Of a stretch of DNA of 64,000 nucleotides, positions 1 to 10,424 are shown piece after piece (position 1 is the stretch's first letter; every line of letters starts with the position of its first letter). Source of the stretch: Stenotrophomonas sp. BIO128-Bstrain (GTDB lineage: Bacteria > Pseudomonadota > Gammaproteobacteria > Xanthomonadales > Xanthomonadaceae); the NCBI RefSeq assembly GCF_030128875.1, contig NZ_CP124620.1:1054001-1118000 (forward strand), read 5' to 3'. A program made the position numbers and the translations under genes. The notes under the pieces were generated by a model, which ran no database searches, was not told where the DNA came from, and saw only the letters and a program-made list of their open reading frames with translations.

Positions 1-793
1 TCAGGCGCCCCGGGGTTTCGTGATCGGTCTCGCGGTAGCGCAGGAAGAAGCGCGTCTCCAGATCCGGCGTGAGCTGCCAGCCGATGTTGGCCACGGCGCC
101 CTTGCCCTTGCCGGCGGCGTGCTGCTGATAGCCGTCGTACTCGGTATCGGTGTAGGCCAGGAAGTAATCAACCGCGTCCCGCACTCCGCCCAGGCTGATC
201 CCGCGCTTCTGGTAACCGCGTGCGCCCGCTTCGTAGTGCAACTCCAGCCCGGGCGTGTCGCGGCCGCTGCGGGTGATGTAGTTGACCGCACCGCCCAGCG
301 CCAGCGCGCCGCGCTCGAACCCGTTGGCGCCGCGCAGGACCTCGACGCGGCTCAGCCACAGCGGCTCCAGCAGCTCGTAGGGCGTACCGCCCGGGCCGGT
401 CAGCGGCAGGCCATCCAGCGAGACCGACAGGCCGGAGGCATGCGCACCGGGCGCCCGGTTGAGGCCCGAACCGCGGATGGAGACCTTGACGCCTTCATTG
501 CCAGCGCTCTGCGCGCTGATGCCGGGCTGGTAGGCCAGCACATCGGCGGTGCCGGCGACGCGGCCCTGACCGACCTGGGTCATATCGACGACGTTGCCTG
601 CCCCGGGCACCCGGTCGAGCGCGCGGCGCACAGCCTCGGTGGCATCGGCGGCGGTGACGTTCACCGCGTCGAGGGTGACGGCCTGGCCAGCAGGCGCGGC
701 GTGGGCGATGCCAGTGGTGGCAAGGCTGGCCAGCAGGGCGGCGGCGAGCAGCGACAGGGCAGGGGCGGTGGAGCGATTCGTGAGGGCAGTCAT
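1..793 (-). CDS. TonB-dependent outer-membrane receptor, N-terminal part (cut by window start)
   Basis: The minus-strand frame from ATG at 793 stays open to base 1, giving the first 264 residues; the gene continues outside the window. A signal peptide (residues 1-32, hydrophobic ALSLLAAALLASLATTGIAHA) precedes a plug domain (about 40-165) with typical plug wording: VSIRGSGLNRAP, VEVLRGANGFERGALALGGAVNYITR. The barrel then begins. The start is fixed by an in-frame TGA four codons upstream; no good ribosome site is visible. It lies 273 bp downstream of hutU in the same direction, separated by a SMAG palindrome pair, so it is probably a separate unit. The family imports siderophores or other scarce nutrients using TonB energy. 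A link to histidine or urocanate uptake is possible from position only. Confidence 0.85.
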   Translation of the reverse strand, partial: MTALTNRSTAPALSLLAAALLASLATTGIAHAAPAGQAVTLDAVNVTAADATEAVRRALDRVPGAGNVVDMTQVGQGRVAGTADVLAYQPGISAQSAGNEGVKVSIRGSGLNRAPGAHASGLSVSLDGLPLTGPGGTPYELLEPLWLSRVEVLRGANGFERGALALGGAVNYITRSGRDTPGLELHYEAGARGYQKRGISLGGVRDAVDYFLAYTDTEYDGYQQHAAGKGKGAVANIGWQLTPDLETRFFLRYRETDHETPGRL

Positions 794-937
794 TCGTGCG
801 CGATATCAGTGCTGACACGACGCGCGACATCGCGGCACCCTGTCAACTTCATGTGGGGCGCGCAAGTTAACAGGATGTGGGGGTGTTCGTCACCCTTGTG
901 GGGCGTATGGGGGACGTGTTGCCGACGACCGGACTCG

Positions 938-1027
938 GTAGTGCCGGCCGCTGGCCGGCTCTTCAGGCTCCATGCAACCGCGCCGCATGGCGCCCTGATC
1001 GGGTTGCCGGCCAGCGGCCGGCACTAC
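938..1027. repeat. SMAG (GTAG) palindromic element, inverted pair
   Basis: Bases 938-960 read GTAGTGCCGGCCGCTGGCCGG plus two bases, and 1005-1027 carry the same unit in inverse orientation ending in CACTAC. The two units are head-to-tail inverted about 45 bp apart, so the transcript could fold into one long hairpin between hutU and the receptor gene. This matches the GTAG-headed REP-like family known from Stenotrophomonas maltophilia. Confidence 0.85.
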
Positions 1028-1066
1028 CTTGAGCTGCGGCCCCGACCGTCGGCCGGGGCCCACCCA

Positions 1067-2734
1067 TCAGCCCAGAATCCCAGGCAGATCCAGCCCCTTC
1101 TCCTTCGCGCACTCCACCGCGATCTCATACCCCGCGTCGGCATGCCGCATCACGCCCGTCGCCGGGTCGTTCCACAGCACGCGCGCGACGCGCTTGGCCG
1201 CCGCGTCGGTGCCATCGCAGACGATGACCATGCCCGAATGCTGCGAGAAGCCCATGCCGACGCCGCCGCCATGGTGCAGCGAGACCCAGGTGGCGCCACT
1301 GGCGGTGTTGAGCAGTGCGTTGAGCAGCGGCCAGTCGGAGACGGCATCGGAGCCGTCGGCCATTGCTTCGGTTTCGCGGTTCGGCGAGGCGACGCTGCCC
1401 GAATCCAGGTGATCGCGGCCGATCACCACCGGTGCCTTCAGCTCGCCATTGGCGACCATCTCGTTGAAGGCCAGACCGAGTCGGTCACGATCGCCCAGGC
1501 CGACCCAGCAGATGCGCGCGGGCAGGCCCTGGAATTTGATCTTCTCGGCGGCCATGTCCAGCCAGCGGTGCAGGTGCGGGTTGTCCGGGATCAGTTCCTT
1601 GACCTTCGCGTCGGTCTTGGCGATGTCCTCCGGATCGCCGCTCAGCGCCGCCCAGCGGAACGGGCCGATGCCGCGGCAGAACAGCGGGCGGATGTAGGCG
1701 GGCACGAAGCCGGGGAAGTCGAACGCATCCTCGACGCCTTCTTCCAGTGCCATCTGGCGCAGGTTGTTGCCGTAATCCACGGTCGGCACGCCGAGTGCGT
1801 GGAAGGCGAGCATGGCGCGGATGTGGTTGGCCATGGAGGCGCGCGCGGCGGCTTCGACGTCCTTCGGCGCGGAGACGCGTTTTTCATCCCACTCTTCCAC
1901 GGTCCAGTCCTGCGGCAGGTAGCCGTTGACCGGGTCGTGCGCGGAGGTCTGGTCGGTCAGCAGGTCCGGCTTGACGCCGCGCACCAGCAGCTCGTCCAGC
2001 ACGTCGGCGACGTTGCCGAGCAGGCCCACCGAGAGCGGCTTCTTCGCGGTGCAGGATTCTTCGATCAGGCGCAGCGCTTCGTCGAGGTCGTCGGTCCAGG
2101 TGTCCAGATACCCGGTACGCAGGCGCATTTCGATGCTGCTCCTGCGGCATTCCACCGCCAGGCACGAGGCGCCGGCCATGACCGCGGCCAGTGGCTGCGC
2201 GCCGCCCATGCCGCCCAGTCCACCGGTGAACAGCCACTTGCCGACCAGGTTGCCGTTGTAGTGCTGGCGACCCATCTCGACGAAGGTCTCGTAGGTACCC
2301 TGCACGATGCCCTGCGCGCCGATGTAGATCCAGCTGCCGGCGGTCATCTGGCCGTACATGGCCAGGCCCTTCTTATCGAGCTCGTTGAAGTGGTCCCAAT
2401 TGGCCCAGCGCGGCACCAGGTTGGAGTTGGCGATCAGCACCCGCGGGGCGTCCACGTGGGTACGGAACACACCGACTGGCTTGCCGGACTGCACCAGCAG
2501 GGTCTGGTCATCCTCCAGCCGCTGCAGCGTCTCGACGATCTTGTCGTAGCTTTCCCAGTCGCGCGCGGCGCGGCCGATGCCACCATAGACCACCAGCTCC
2601 TGCGGGCGCTCGGCCACGTCGGGGTGCAGGTTGTTCATCAGCATGCGCAGCGGGGCTTCGGTCAGCCAGCTCTTGCAGGTGAGCGTGGTGCCGGTCGGGG
2701 CGAGGATGGTGCGGGTGGAATCGAGACGGGTCAT
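1067..2734 (-). CDS. hutU: Urocanate hydratase
   Basis: Second step of histidine catabolism: adds water to urocanate to give imidazolonepropionate, using tightly bound NAD+ as an electrophile in the cytoplasm. The 555 residues match the usual family length. Visible family segments are the N-terminal [16 protein letters not shown], the NAD-binding [13 protein letters not shown] (about 170-183), the [19 protein letters not shown] stretch with the active-site cysteine (about 410-430), and [15 protein letters not shown] (about 490-504). The start codon overlaps the hutG stop (ATGA, 2731-2734), indicating translational coupling. It is the last gene of hutIHGU. Confidence 0.97.
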   Translation of the reverse strand: MTRLDSTRTILAPTGTTLTCKSWLTEAPLRMLMNNLHPDVAERPQELVVYGGIGRAARDWESYDKIVETLQRLEDDQTLLVQSGKPVGVFRTHVDAPRVLIANSNLVPRWANWDHFNELDKKGLAMYGQMTAGSWIYIGAQGIVQGTYETFVEMGRQHYNGNLVGKWLFTGGLGGMGGAQPLAAVMAGASCLAVECRRSSIEMRLRTGYLDTWTDDLDEALRLIEESCTAKKPLSVGLLGNVADVLDELLVRGVKPDLLTDQTSAHDPVNGYLPQDWTVEEWDEKRVSAPKDVEAAARASMANHIRAMLAFHALGVPTVDYGNNLRQMALEEGVEDAFDFPGFVPAYIRPLFCRGIGPFRWAALSGDPEDIAKTDAKVKELIPDNPHLHRWLDMAAEKIKFQGLPARICWVGLGDRDRLGLAFNEMVANGELKAPVVIGRDHLDSGSVASPNRETEAMADGSDAVSDWPLLNALLNTASGATWVSLHHGGGVGMGFSQHSGMVIVCDGTDAAAKRVARVLWNDPATGVMRHADAGYEIAVECAKEKGLDLPGILG

Positions 2735-3564
2735 GCAGCACTCCGGGACGTAGCGAAGTCGAGACAGGCATCGAGGACCTGCTGCAGCGTGGCGCGCAGC
2801 GGGGCGGCGTGATCGGGATCCAGCGGCGTGGGCCAGCTGTGCTCATCCACGGCCTCGGGCTCGTGCATGTAGCCGCGGCAGGCCAGCTCCATCTGCAGCG
2901 TGTGCACGCCGCCAGGGATGTCGCTGTAATGGCGGGTGATGTAGCCGCCCTTGAAACGGCCGTTGCGGACATGGCTCATGCCGCTCATCGCGCACAGGTT
3001 GTCGACCACATCGGTCAGCGCGTTATCGCAGGTGGTGTCGCCATTGGTGCCCAGGTTGAACTGCGGCAGCTGCCCATCGAACAGGTGCGGGATGTGCGAG
3101 CGGATCGAGTGCGCGTCGTACACCACCACGGTGCCGTGCCGTGCACGCAGGCGCGCGATCTCCGCGGCGAGGGCGTCGTGGTAGGGCATGAACCAGGTAG
3201 CGCGGCGCCGTGCGATCTCGGCCTCGTCCGGGCCGTCGCCATCGCGGTACAGCGGCTGGTTGTCGAAGGTGGTCAGCGGGCACAGGCCGGTGGTGTTCTG
3301 GCCCGGGTACAGCGAGGTGCCGCTGGGGTCGCGATTGAGATCGATGACCGAGCGCGACACCGCCGAGCGGATCGTGGTGGCGCCCATCTGCTGCGCGAAG
3401 GCATACAGATCGTGCACCCACCAGTCGGCATCGCGGCGGGCCAGCCACGGCGAGATGAACTGCGCGGCCAGTGCATCGGGCAGCTCGGTGCCGGTATGCG
3501 GGAAGCTGACGATCAACGGTGCATCGCCGCGGTGGATCTGCAGCCAGTCCGGGTGCGCGGTCAT
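2731..3564 (-). CDS. hutG: N-formylglutamate deformylase (amidohydrolase)
   Basis: Final step of the five-enzyme hut route: hydrolyses N-formyl-L-glutamate to glutamate and formate. The 277-residue protein shows the FGase motifs [12 protein letters not shown] near the N-terminus, [43 protein letters not shown] and [14 protein letters not shown], with several His/Asp/Glu residues suited to zinc binding. It overlaps hutH by 4 bp upstream and hutU by 4 bp downstream, so the three genes are translated as a tight operon. Its presence together with hutF (formiminoglutamate deiminase) defines the deiminase branch rather than the formiminoglutamase branch. Confidence 0.96.
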   Translation of the reverse strand: MTAHPDWLQIHRGDAPLIVSFPHTGTELPDALAAQFISPWLARRDADWWVHDLYAFAQQMGATTIRSAVSRSVIDLNRDPSGTSLYPGQNTTGLCPLTTFDNQPLYRDGDGPDEAEIARRRATWFMPYHDALAAEIARLRARHGTVVVYDAHSIRSHIPHLFDGQLPQFNLGTNGDTTCDNALTDVVDNLCAMSGMSHVRNGRFKGGYITRHYSDIPGGVHTLQMELACRGYMHEPEAVDEHSWPTPLDPDHAAPLRATLQQVLDACLDFATSRSAA

Positions 3565-5102
3565 GACAGCGGCTCCAGCGGCGGGAGGATGTCGCCCAGG
3601 CCGTCGGCCAGCACGCCGCTGCGGACCAGATCGGTCGCGGCCACCATGTCCGGATGGAAATAGCGGTCGTCTTCCAGCGTGGGCACCTGTGCGCGCAGGC
3701 GCTGGCGCACGGCTTCCAGCGCATCACTGGAGCGCAGCGGGGCGTGGAAATCGCAGCCCTGCGCGGCGGCGAGCAGCTCGATGCCGATCACGTTGGCCGC
3801 GTTCTCGGCCATCGCCATCAGGCGGCGCGCACCGTGGGCGGCCATCGAGACGTGGTCTTCCTGGTTGGCCGAGGTCGGGATCGAGTCGACGCTGGCCGGA
3901 TAGGCGCGCTGCTTGTTTTCCGAAACCAGCGCAGCGGCGGTGACCTGCGGAATCATGAAGCCGGAGTTGAGGCCGGGCTTCGGGGTGAGGAAGGCCGGCA
4001 GGCCGGAGAGCGCAGGGTCGACCAGCATCGCGGTGCGGCGCTCGCTGATCGAGCCGATCTCGCACACCGCCATGGCCAGCATGTCGGCCGCGAAGGCCAC
4101 CGGCTCGGCATGGAAGTTGCCGCCGCTCAGCGCCTCGTTGGTATCGGTGAACACCAGCGGATTGTCGGACACGCCGTTGGCTTCGATCGCCAGCGTGGTC
4201 GCGGCTTGGCGCATCACGTCGAACGCGGCGCCCATCACCTGCGGCTGGCAGCGCAGGCAGTAGGGGTCCTGCACGCGCACGTCGTTGTCGCGGTGCGATT
4301 CGCGGATCGCCGAGCCCTGCATCAGGGTGCGCAGCGCGGCGGCGGTGGCGATCTGCCCGCGCTGGCCGCGGATGCTGTGGATGCGCGGGTCGAACGGGGT
4401 GTCCGATCCCTTGGCCGCTTCCACCGACAGCGCGCCAGTGACCAGCGCCGCACGGAACACGGTATCGATCGCGAACAGGCCGGCCAGTGCGTAGGCGGTG
4501 GAGTACTGAGTGCCGTTGAGCAGGGCCAGGCCTTCCTTCGCACCCAGCACCAGCGGGGACAGGCCGACTTTGGCCAGTGCCTCGGCAGCGGGCAGGCGTT
4601 GACCATCGACGAAGGCCTCGCCGACACCGATCATCACGCTGGCCAGGTGCGAAAGCGGGGCCAGGTCGCCCGAGGCGCCAACCGAGCCCTGGCACGGAAT
4701 CACCGGAATGAAATCGTGCTGCAGGAACGCTTCCAGCAGGGCCAGCGTCTGCGGGCGGATGCCCGAGGCGCCCTGGGCGAGGCTGGCCAGCTTCAGCGCC
4801 ATCATCAGCCGCACGACCGGCGCCGGCATCGGCTCACCCACGCCGGCCGCGTGCGAGAGCACGATATTGCGCTGCAGGGTTTCCAGATCCTCGCGCTCGA
4901 TGCGCACGCTGGCCAGCTTGCCAAAGCCGGTGTTGATGCCATACACCGGTGCGCCCTTGGCGACGATGTCGGCCACGGTCTGCGCACTGCGCAGCACGGC
5001 GGCGGCCGAAGCCGGGTCCAGCCGCACCCGCGCGCCCTCATGGATCGCGCGCCATTGCGCCAGCGTGACGGCGCCGGGGTGCAGGGTCAGGGTAGTGCTC
5101 AT
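3561..5102 (-). CDS. hutH: Histidine ammonia-lyase
   Basis: First step of histidine breakdown: non-oxidative elimination of ammonia to trans-urocanate. The 513-residue protein has the Ala-Ser-Gly triad at residues 143-145 ([14 protein letters not shown]) that self-cyclises into the MIO electrophile, plus [11 protein letters not shown] and [13 protein letters not shown] segments of the ammonia-lyase family. The frame is open 37 codons further upstream, but ATG at 5102 is preferred: GGAG lies about 7 nt before it, and the protein then begins [10 protein letters not shown] like its homologues. It starts 23 bp after hutI and overlaps hutG by 4 bp. Confidence 0.97.
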   Translation of the reverse strand: MSTTLTLHPGAVTLAQWRAIHEGARVRLDPASAAAVLRSAQTVADIVAKGAPVYGINTGFGKLASVRIEREDLETLQRNIVLSHAAGVGEPMPAPVVRLMMALKLASLAQGASGIRPQTLALLEAFLQHDFIPVIPCQGSVGASGDLAPLSHLASVMIGVGEAFVDGQRLPAAEALAKVGLSPLVLGAKEGLALLNGTQYSTAYALAGLFAIDTVFRAALVTGALSVEAAKGSDTPFDPRIHSIRGQRGQIATAAALRTLMQGSAIRESHRDNDVRVQDPYCLRCQPQVMGAAFDVMRQAATTLAIEANGVSDNPLVFTDTNEALSGGNFHAEPVAFAADMLAMAVCEIGSISERRTAMLVDPALSGLPAFLTPKPGLNSGFMIPQVTAAALVSENKQRAYPASVDSIPTSANQEDHVSMAAHGARRLMAMAENAANVIGIELLAAAQGCDFHAPLRSSDALEAVRQRLRAQVPTLEDDRYFHPDMVAATDLVRSGVLADGLGDILPPLEPLS

Positions 5103-5125
5103 GAAATCTCCAGACATCACTAGGT

Positions 5126-6325
5126 TCAGACGGGTCGACCGCGCATCACGCGGGTGTGCAGGGGGTTGAAGCCCATGCGGTAGACGAGGTCGGCAGGCGC
5201 CTCGATGTCCCACACGGCCAGATTGCAGTCCAGGCCGACGGCGAGCCGGCCGATCCGATCCTGGCGACCGAGTGCGCGTGCGGCTTCACGGGTGAAGCCG
5301 GCGATGCATTCCTCCACGGTCATGCGGAACAGGGTGGCGGCCATGTTCATCGCCAGCAGCGGGCTGGTCAGGGGCGAGGTGCCGGGGTTGGAATCGGTGG
5401 CCAGCGCCAGTGGCACACCCGCCGCGCGCAGTTCGGCGATCGGAGGCAGGGTGGTATCACGGGTGAAATAGAACGCACCCGGCAGCAGCACCGCCACGGT
5501 GCCGGCGCGGCGCATCGCGGCGATGCCGTCGCCGTCGAGGTGTTCGATATGGTCGGCCGACAGCGCACCGTGACGCGCCGCCAGGGCCGCACCGTGCTGG
5601 TTGCTCAGCTGCTCGGCGTGGATCTTGATCGCCAGGCCGTGCTGCTGCGCGGCGACGAACACCTGCTCGGCCTGCGCAGCACTGAAGGCGATGTTCTCGC
5701 AGAACACGTCCACCGCTTCGGCCAGCCCGGCGGCGGCAACGGCCGGAATCATGACGTTGCAGACCTCGTCGATGTACTCCTGCGCCTCGCGGCCCGGCGG
5801 GATCGCATGCGCGCCGAGGAAGGTCAGCACGATCTCGACCGCGCGCTGGCGGCCCAGCTCGCGCGCGACCTGCAGCTGCTTGGTCTCGTCGGCCAGGGTC
5901 AGCCCGTACCCGGATTTGATCTCCAGCGTGGTGATGCCTTCGGCCAGCATGGCGTCCAGGCGGGGCAGGCTGGCGGCGAGCAGGTCGGCTTCGCTGGCGG
6001 CGCGGGTGGCGCGCACGGTGGAGACGATGCCGCCGCCGGCGCGGGCGATGTCGGCATAGCTCACGCCCTGCAGGCGCTGCTCGAACTCACCGGCGCGGTT
6101 GCCGGCATAGACCAGGTGGGTGTGGCAGTCGATCAGGCCGGGGCTGATCCAGCGCCCGTCACCGTCGATGCGCTGGGCCGGCTGCAGATGATCGGCCGAG
6201 CCGGCCGCGCCGACATGCACGATGCGCCCATCGGTCGCGGCGATGACGCCATCCTCGATCACGCCCAGCCCCGGGCCATCGACGGTGATCAGGTTGGCGT
6301 GGTACCAGAGGGTGTCACAGTGCAT
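5126..6325 (-). CDS. hutI: Imidazolonepropionase
   Basis: Opens the imidazolone ring of 4-imidazolone-5-propionate to give N-formimino-L-glutamate. The 399-residue amidohydrolase carries the metal-binding HxH in [23 protein letters not shown] (about residue 70), [21 protein letters not shown] and [11 protein letters not shown], the normal hut signature. The frame is open far upstream, but this is antisense to hutF; ATG at 6325 gives the usual length and N-terminus ([17 protein letters not shown]). It is the first gene of the minus-strand hut operon and lies just inside the divergent regulatory region containing a HutC-like operator. Confidence 0.96.
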   Translation of the reverse strand: MHCDTLWYHANLITVDGPGLGVIEDGVIAATDGRIVHVGAAGSADHLQPAQRIDGDGRWISPGLIDCHTHLVYAGNRAGEFEQRLQGVSYADIARAGGGIVSTVRATRAASEADLLAASLPRLDAMLAEGITTLEIKSGYGLTLADETKQLQVARELGRQRAVEIVLTFLGAHAIPPGREAQEYIDEVCNVMIPAVAAAGLAEAVDVFCENIAFSAAQAEQVFVAAQQHGLAIKIHAEQLSNQHGAALAARHGALSADHIEHLDGDGIAAMRRAGTVAVLLPGAFYFTRDTTLPPIAELRAAGVPLALATDSNPGTSPLTSPLLAMNMAATLFRMTVEECIAGFTREAARALGRQDRIGRLAVGLDCNLAVWDIEAPADLVYRMGFNPLHTRVMRGRPV

Positions 6326-6342
6326 GGCAGCAACCACATCGG

Positions 6343-6358
6343 TGTATATGTCTATACA
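6343..6358. promoter_or_regulatory. Probable HutC operator in the hutI/hutF divergent promoter
   Basis: TGTATA at 6343-6348 and TATACA at 6353-6358 form a perfect inverted repeat with a 4-nt spacer. HutC-type GntR repressors are known to bind TGTATA/TATACA-like palindromes. The site sits 17 bp upstream of the hutI start and 30 bp upstream of hutF, so one repressor dimer could control both arms, released by urocanate. Confidence 0.75.
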
Positions 6359-6388
6359 ATATAGGCGCCTCTTCCGGGATGTCCAGTG

Positions 6389-7765
6389 ATGCCAGCCAAC
6401 CCCGCACCGATCCTTCGTTTCCACGCCGCCCACGCGCTGCTGCCGCAGGGCTGGGCGCGCGATGTGCGCATCGCCAGCCAGGGCGGCATGCTGGTCGAGG
6501 TGACCCCGGGGGTGCCGGCCGAGCCGGGCGATGCCGCGTTGGCTATCGTGCTGCCGGGCCTGGGCAACCTGCACAGCCACGCCTTCCAGCGCGGCATGGC
6601 CGGGCTGACCGAGATCGGCGGCAACAGCGGCGACAGCTTCTGGAGCTGGCGCGAGCTGATGTACCGCTTCCTGGCGCATCTGCAGCCCGAGGCCATGCAG
6701 GCGATCGCCGAGCAGGCCTATGTGGAGATGCTGGAATCCGGGTTCACCCGGGTTGGCGAGTTCCACTATCTGCATCACGGGCCGGACGGTGCGCCTTACG
6801 CCAACCGTGCCGAAATGGCCGAGCGCATCGCCGCTGCCGCCCGGTCCAGCGGGATCGGCCTGACCCTGCTGCCGGTGTTCTACGCACATGCCGATTTCGG
6901 TGGCGCCGCGCCGAACCCGGCCCAGCGCCGGCTGATCCACGATGTGGATGGTTTTGCCGAGCTGCTGCAGGGCTGCACGCGCGCGCTGCAAGGCCAGGAC
7001 GATGCGGTGCTCGGTTTCGCCCCGCACAGCCTGCGCGCGGTGACCGGCGAGGAACTGTCGGCGCTGCTGCCACTCAACACCGGCCCGGTCCACATCCACA
7101 TCGCCGAACAGACCCGCGAGGTCGATGCCTGCGTGGCCTGGAGCGGGATGCGCCCCGTGCAATGGCTGTACGAACACGCGCCGGTGGACGCACGCTGGTG
7201 CCTGGTGCACGCCACCCACATCACCGGGGCGGAGCTGCAGCAGATCGTGGCCAGCCACGCGGTGGCCGGGCTGTGCCCGATCACCGAGGCGAACCTGGGC
7301 GACGGCCTGTTCCCGATGCAGGCGTTCGCGCGCGCCGGTGGTCGGTTCGGTGTCGGTTCCGACTCCAACGTCCTGATCGACGCCGCCGAAGAACTGCGCC
7401 TGCTCGAGTACGGCCAGCGCCTGCACCTGCGTGGGCGCAACGTGCTGGCCCCGGGCGATGGTCAGTCCACCGGCCGCTGGCTGTACGAACAGTCGTTGAA
7501 CGGTGCTGCGCAGGCGCTGGGCGTGACCAGCGGGCTGCAGGTCGGCGCACCTGCCGACCTGGTCGAGCTCGATCCCGATCACCCGGCGCTGATCGCCCGC
7601 GACGGCGATGCCTTGCTTGACAGCTGGGTGTTCGCCGCACGTAATGGCGCCGTGCGATCGGTATGGCGCCAGGGGCGCCAGTTGGTCCGTGACGGTCGCC
7701 ACCCGCAACGCGAGGCGGTGGCCGCACGGTTCGCCGCGGCACTTCGACCGTTGTTGAGGGTCTGA
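6389..7765 (+). CDS. hutF: Formiminoglutamate deiminase
   Basis: Converts N-formimino-L-glutamate to N-formyl-L-glutamate and ammonia, feeding hutG. The 458-residue amidohydrolase-superfamily protein shows the zinc ligands in [17 protein letters not shown], the [12 protein letters not shown] strand, LVHATHIT and the catalytic [14 protein letters not shown] directly precedes the ATG (6386), so the start may be one codon earlier; neither has a strong ribosome site. It is divergent from hutI and followed 12 bp later by hutC, so the regulator is likely co-transcribed and autoregulated. Confidence 0.95.
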   Translation: MPANPAPILRFHAAHALLPQGWARDVRIASQGGMLVEVTPGVPAEPGDAALAIVLPGLGNLHSHAFQRGMAGLTEIGGNSGDSFWSWRELMYRFLAHLQPEAMQAIAEQAYVEMLESGFTRVGEFHYLHHGPDGAPYANRAEMAERIAAAARSSGIGLTLLPVFYAHADFGGAAPNPAQRRLIHDVDGFAELLQGCTRALQGQDDAVLGFAPHSLRAVTGEELSALLPLNTGPVHIHIAEQTREVDACVAWSGMRPVQWLYEHAPVDARWCLVHATHITGAELQQIVASHAVAGLCPITEANLGDGLFPMQAFARAGGRFGVGSDSNVLIDAAEELRLLEYGQRLHLRGRNVLAPGDGQSTGRWLYEQSLNGAAQALGVTSGLQVGAPADLVELDPDHPALIARDGDALLDSWVFAARNGAVRSVWRQGRQLVRDGRHPQREAVAARFAAALRPLLRV

Positions 7766-7777
7766 TCCGACCCTCCC

Positions 7778-8521
7778 ATGCAGGAATCCAGAGTGACGGG
7801 CAAGAAAGCAGCAACCCTCAATCAGCGCATCCGCGCCGATCTGGAAAGCCGCATCCTCAGTGGACAGTGGGAGCCTGGCTTCCGCATCCCTTACGAACAC
7901 GAGCTGATGGAGCAGTACGGCTGCTCGCGGATGACCGTGAACAAGGTGCTGACCGCGCTGGCCGAGAGCGGCATGATCGAGCGCCGCCGCCGTGCGGGCT
8001 CGTTCGTCGCCCGGCAGCCGCCGCACCTGGAACAGGTGGCGCTGGAGATCCCCGATATCGCGATGGCGGTGGAAGCGCGCGGGCATGTGTATGGCTACCA
8101 GCTGCTGGAGCGCGCCTACCGTCGCCCACGCGAGCAGGTCGCGGAGGAAACCGCCCTGGCCGGCGGCGAAAAACTGCTGGCGATCCGCTGCCTGCACCTG
8201 GCCGATGGCCGGCCGCTGGCACTGGAGCATCGCCTGATCAGTCCGGTCGGCGTGCCGGAGGTGCTGGAGGTGGATTTCGAGACGACGGCGCCCGGCAGCT
8301 GGCTGCTGCAGAACGTGTCGTGGACGCGCGCCCAGCACCGGATCAGCGCGTGGGGCGCCGATGACGCGGCCGCTACGCTGTTGCAGGTCAAACCCGGCAC
8401 GGCATGCCTGGTCATCGACCGCCTCACCTGGCGCGGCGAGCAGCCGATCACCTGCGTGCGGCAGATGTTCCTGGGCGATGCCTACGACCTCGTCGCCCGG
8501 TTCTCGCCGGGCGCGCGCTGA
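7778..8521 (+). CDS. hutC: Histidine utilisation repressor, GntR family
   Basis: The 247-residue protein has an N-terminal GntR winged helix ([32 protein letters not shown] and [19 protein letters not shown], about 10-75) and a C-terminal UTRA ligand-binding domain (about 95-240). HutC represses hut genes and is released by urocanate. ATG at 7778 has no ribosome site; GTG at 7793 has AGGAA at good spacing and may be the true start. The gene is co-directional with hutF. Its stop lies 3 bp from the end of the convergent membrane-protein gene. Confidence 0.93.
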   Translation: MQESRVTGKKAATLNQRIRADLESRILSGQWEPGFRIPYEHELMEQYGCSRMTVNKVLTALAESGMIERRRRAGSFVARQPPHLEQVALEIPDIAMAVEARGHVYGYQLLERAYRRPREQVAEETALAGGEKLLAIRCLHLADGRPLALEHRLISPVGVPEVLEVDFETTAPGSWLLQNVSWTRAQHRISAWGADDAAATLLQVKPGTACLVIDRLTWRGEQPITCVRQMFLGDAYDLVARFSPGAR

Positions 8522-8524
8522 CTG

Positions 8525-9556
8525 TTACAGCGTGGTGCATTGCCGCCAGCGGACCGGCTCATCCACGCCGGGGCGCGGGTTGAGCTGGATGCGCACGGTG
8601 CGCAGCGCCGGGTAGCGGGTCACTTCCTCGCAGATCAGCGGCCAGATGGCATCGATCTCGCCGGTGCGGTTGATCGCCAGCGTCTGCCGCGTCAGCCAGA
8701 TGCCGCTGGCCACGCCGGGGCGGGTGGCCACGTTGCGTGACAGTTCGTGCTGATAGCGGTCCAGCGTGGCGTTGTCGGGGTTGGCCTCCATCGCAGCGGG
8801 GGCCGCGTCAGTCGCCGGGGCTGGAGGGCCCTCGCGCGCTGCCGCGGATGGTGCCGGTGCGGCGGTGGGGGCGGTGTCGGCCGGCACCGGGGCCGCTGTG
8901 GCGGGCGTCGTGGCGGCAGGTTCGGTCGTGGCGGACTCGTCGTCGGCCCATTGCCTTTCCAGTCCCGCGGTCAGCGAGCCCAGCCCGACCATCAAGCCCA
9001 GAGTCGCCGCGCCCAGCGCCGCGATCGAAATCCGGCGAATCGCCTCGCGACGCGCACCGGCCTGTACGCGGGACTCCATGTCGCCGGGCAGATACGGCTG
9101 CAGCAGCGGCCACAGCAGCGGGCCGTCCAGAACCTCGACATTCTGCTTTTCAGCGGCGATGCGGCCATCGCGCTCGACCTTGCCTTCGGTGATCAGGATC
9201 CCGCCGCGGGCACCGGCCAGGCGCGCGGCGGCGCCCAGCTCATTCACCGCCGCCGTGCCGATCCGGTAAGCGCGCCCGTGCTTGCAGGAGAGCAGCCAGC
9301 GCTGCGGGCCGTCGTGCATGAGGAAATCGCTGCGGGGTTGGCGGCTGTCCACGGCCTCATCGGGCACGTCCTGCAGGCCACGCTGCTCGTGCATCGCACG
9401 CCGGACGATCAGGGAAAATTCCCGCCAGTGCATGCCGGCCAGGGCATTCAGGCCAAGCTGGGTCTCCTTGCGCTTCCGTTTGATCAGCCAGAAGTAGGCC
9501 GTGGCCAGAAACCAGGCGATGAGGGCCAACAGCAGGGCCAGAATCCAGGAGAGCAT
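8525..9556 (-). CDS. Membrane protein with Mrr/restriction-endonuclease-like domain
   Basis: A 343-residue protein with a transmembrane helix at residues 1-24 and a basic KRKRK stretch after it. A domain of about 40-160 resembles cytoplasmic Mrr-type nuclease folds (RSDFLMHDGPQRWLLSCKHG, then GGILITEGKVERDG). A second hydrophobic segment (about 173-197) is followed by an Ala/Pro/Thr-rich linker and a C-terminal domain ending ...RWRQCTTL. The D...xCK pattern fits a PD-(D/E)xK core, but activity cannot be judged. It is convergent with hutC with a 3-bp gap. It could equally be an envelope-stress or protein-quality factor using an inactive nuclease fold. Confidence 0.6.
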   Translation of the reverse strand: MLSWILALLLALIAWFLATAYFWLIKRKRKETQLGLNALAGMHWREFSLIVRRAMHEQRGLQDVPDEAVDSRQPRSDFLMHDGPQRWLLSCKHGRAYRIGTAAVNELGAAARLAGARGGILITEGKVERDGRIAAEKQNVEVLDGPLLWPLLQPYLPGDMESRVQAGARREAIRRISIAALGAATLGLMVGLGSLTAGLERQWADDESATTEPAATTPATAAPVPADTAPTAAPAPSAAAREGPPAPATDAAPAAMEANPDNATLDRYQHELSRNVATRPGVASGIWLTRQTLAINRTGEIDAIWPLICEEVTRYPALRTVRIQLNPRPGVDEPVRWRQCTTL

Positions 9557-9704
9557 GCAGGGGGATATGAACAGGGAAGTGCGATAGACAGTTTATATGC
9601 GCCTTTGCACGTCAGCGGCGCGTCGTTGCCGCACGCATGGGCATCGGGCGATCACGTCGGTGACGGCCGTCTCACTTTGTGGCGGTGTGGCGATCGAGCG
9701 CCCA

Positions 9705-9770
9705 CAAAAAACCCGCCAATCCAAAGCCGTGAGGGGAGGGAACAAACGGCGGTGGAAGCGATTGGCGGGT
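9705..9770 (-). terminator. Rho-independent-type terminator downstream of the phasin gene
   Basis: On the minus strand a perfect 10-bp stem (ACCCGCCAAT at 9711-9720 with ATTGGCGGGT at 9761-9770) is followed by six T residues. The 40-nt loop is unusually long. It sits 60 bp after the stop of the phasin-like gene. Confidence 0.6.
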
Positions 9771-9830
9771 CGATTTCGATTGTCAACAAAGTCGTGCTGC
9801 TTTGCAACAAACGAGGTCGGATCAGTTCAG

Positions 9831-10325
9831 TCAGGCGTCGGAGGTCGGCGACTGGTGCGTCCCCGGCGACGGATCGGCCGACGGGGAGGCATTGCGGGCC
9901 TCGGCGCGGTTGACCCGGGTGTTGAGCGCATCGATCCGGGCATTGAGCGCGGCCACGTCCTCGGCGGTCGGGATGTGCAGGCGCTTGAGCACGCCCTGGA
10001 CCCGGTCATCGAAGGCCTTCTCGACCTTGTCCCAGGTGCCGCTGGCCTTTTCACGGGCCTCGCCGAGGTGTTCCTCGACATTGTCGCGCCAGCGCGGCGT
10101 ATCGCCGGCCTGCTCACGGTTGCGGGCCTCGATGTTCTCGCCTTCCTTGACCAGGTTGTCGAAGACCCGGCTGCCTTCGGCCTGTGCGCGCCCGAAGGCG
10201 CCAAGCCCCGCCAGCCAGATCTGCTGGGCCGAATCGGTCAGCTTGCGCGAGAAGCGCTCGGCCTGATCCTGCAGCGAGGGCTTCTCGCCGGGGATGCGAT
10301 CGTCGAAGTCGTTGGGTGAATTCAT
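9831..10325 (-). CDS. Phasin-family (PhaF/PhaI-type) granule-associated protein
   Basis: A 164-residue, highly charged helical protein with the phasin signature IWLAGLGAFGRAQAEGSRVFDNLVKEGE (about 35-65), followed by amphipathic heptads and a short coiled coil VAALNARIDALNTRVNRAEA (about 125-145). Phasins coat polyhydroxyalkanoate granules and influence their number and segregation. ATG at 10325 is preferred because AGGGA lies 8-9 nt upstream; an in-frame ATG eight codons earlier lacks this. A PHA-granule regulator-like gene lies 99 bp upstream in the same direction. No phaC synthase is in the window. Confidence 0.8.
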   Translation of the reverse strand: MNSPNDFDDRIPGEKPSLQDQAERFSRKLTDSAQQIWLAGLGAFGRAQAEGSRVFDNLVKEGENIEARNREQAGDTPRWRDNVEEHLGEAREKASGTWDKVEKAFDDRVQGVLKRLHIPTAEDVAALNARIDALNTRVNRAEARNASPSADPSPGTHQSPTSDA

Positions 10326-10424
10326 GGGGCGATCCCTGTGGGTGGACACCCTTGGATCGTATGCATCGCCGGCTTCAAGCGATGTGATGGCCGGCGCCTG
10401 TGCAGCGCCGGGCCGGGTGTCGGT

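Noticed and set aside
20..2812. A 930-codon plus-strand frame antisense to hutU and the receptor gene
   Set aside because: Low-complexity translation with no family features; compositional shadow of the real minus-strand genes.
5126..8338. Upstream extension of hutI to 1070 residues
   Set aside because: The extra part is antisense to hutF and hutC; the hutI start at 6325 gives a normal length and N-terminus.
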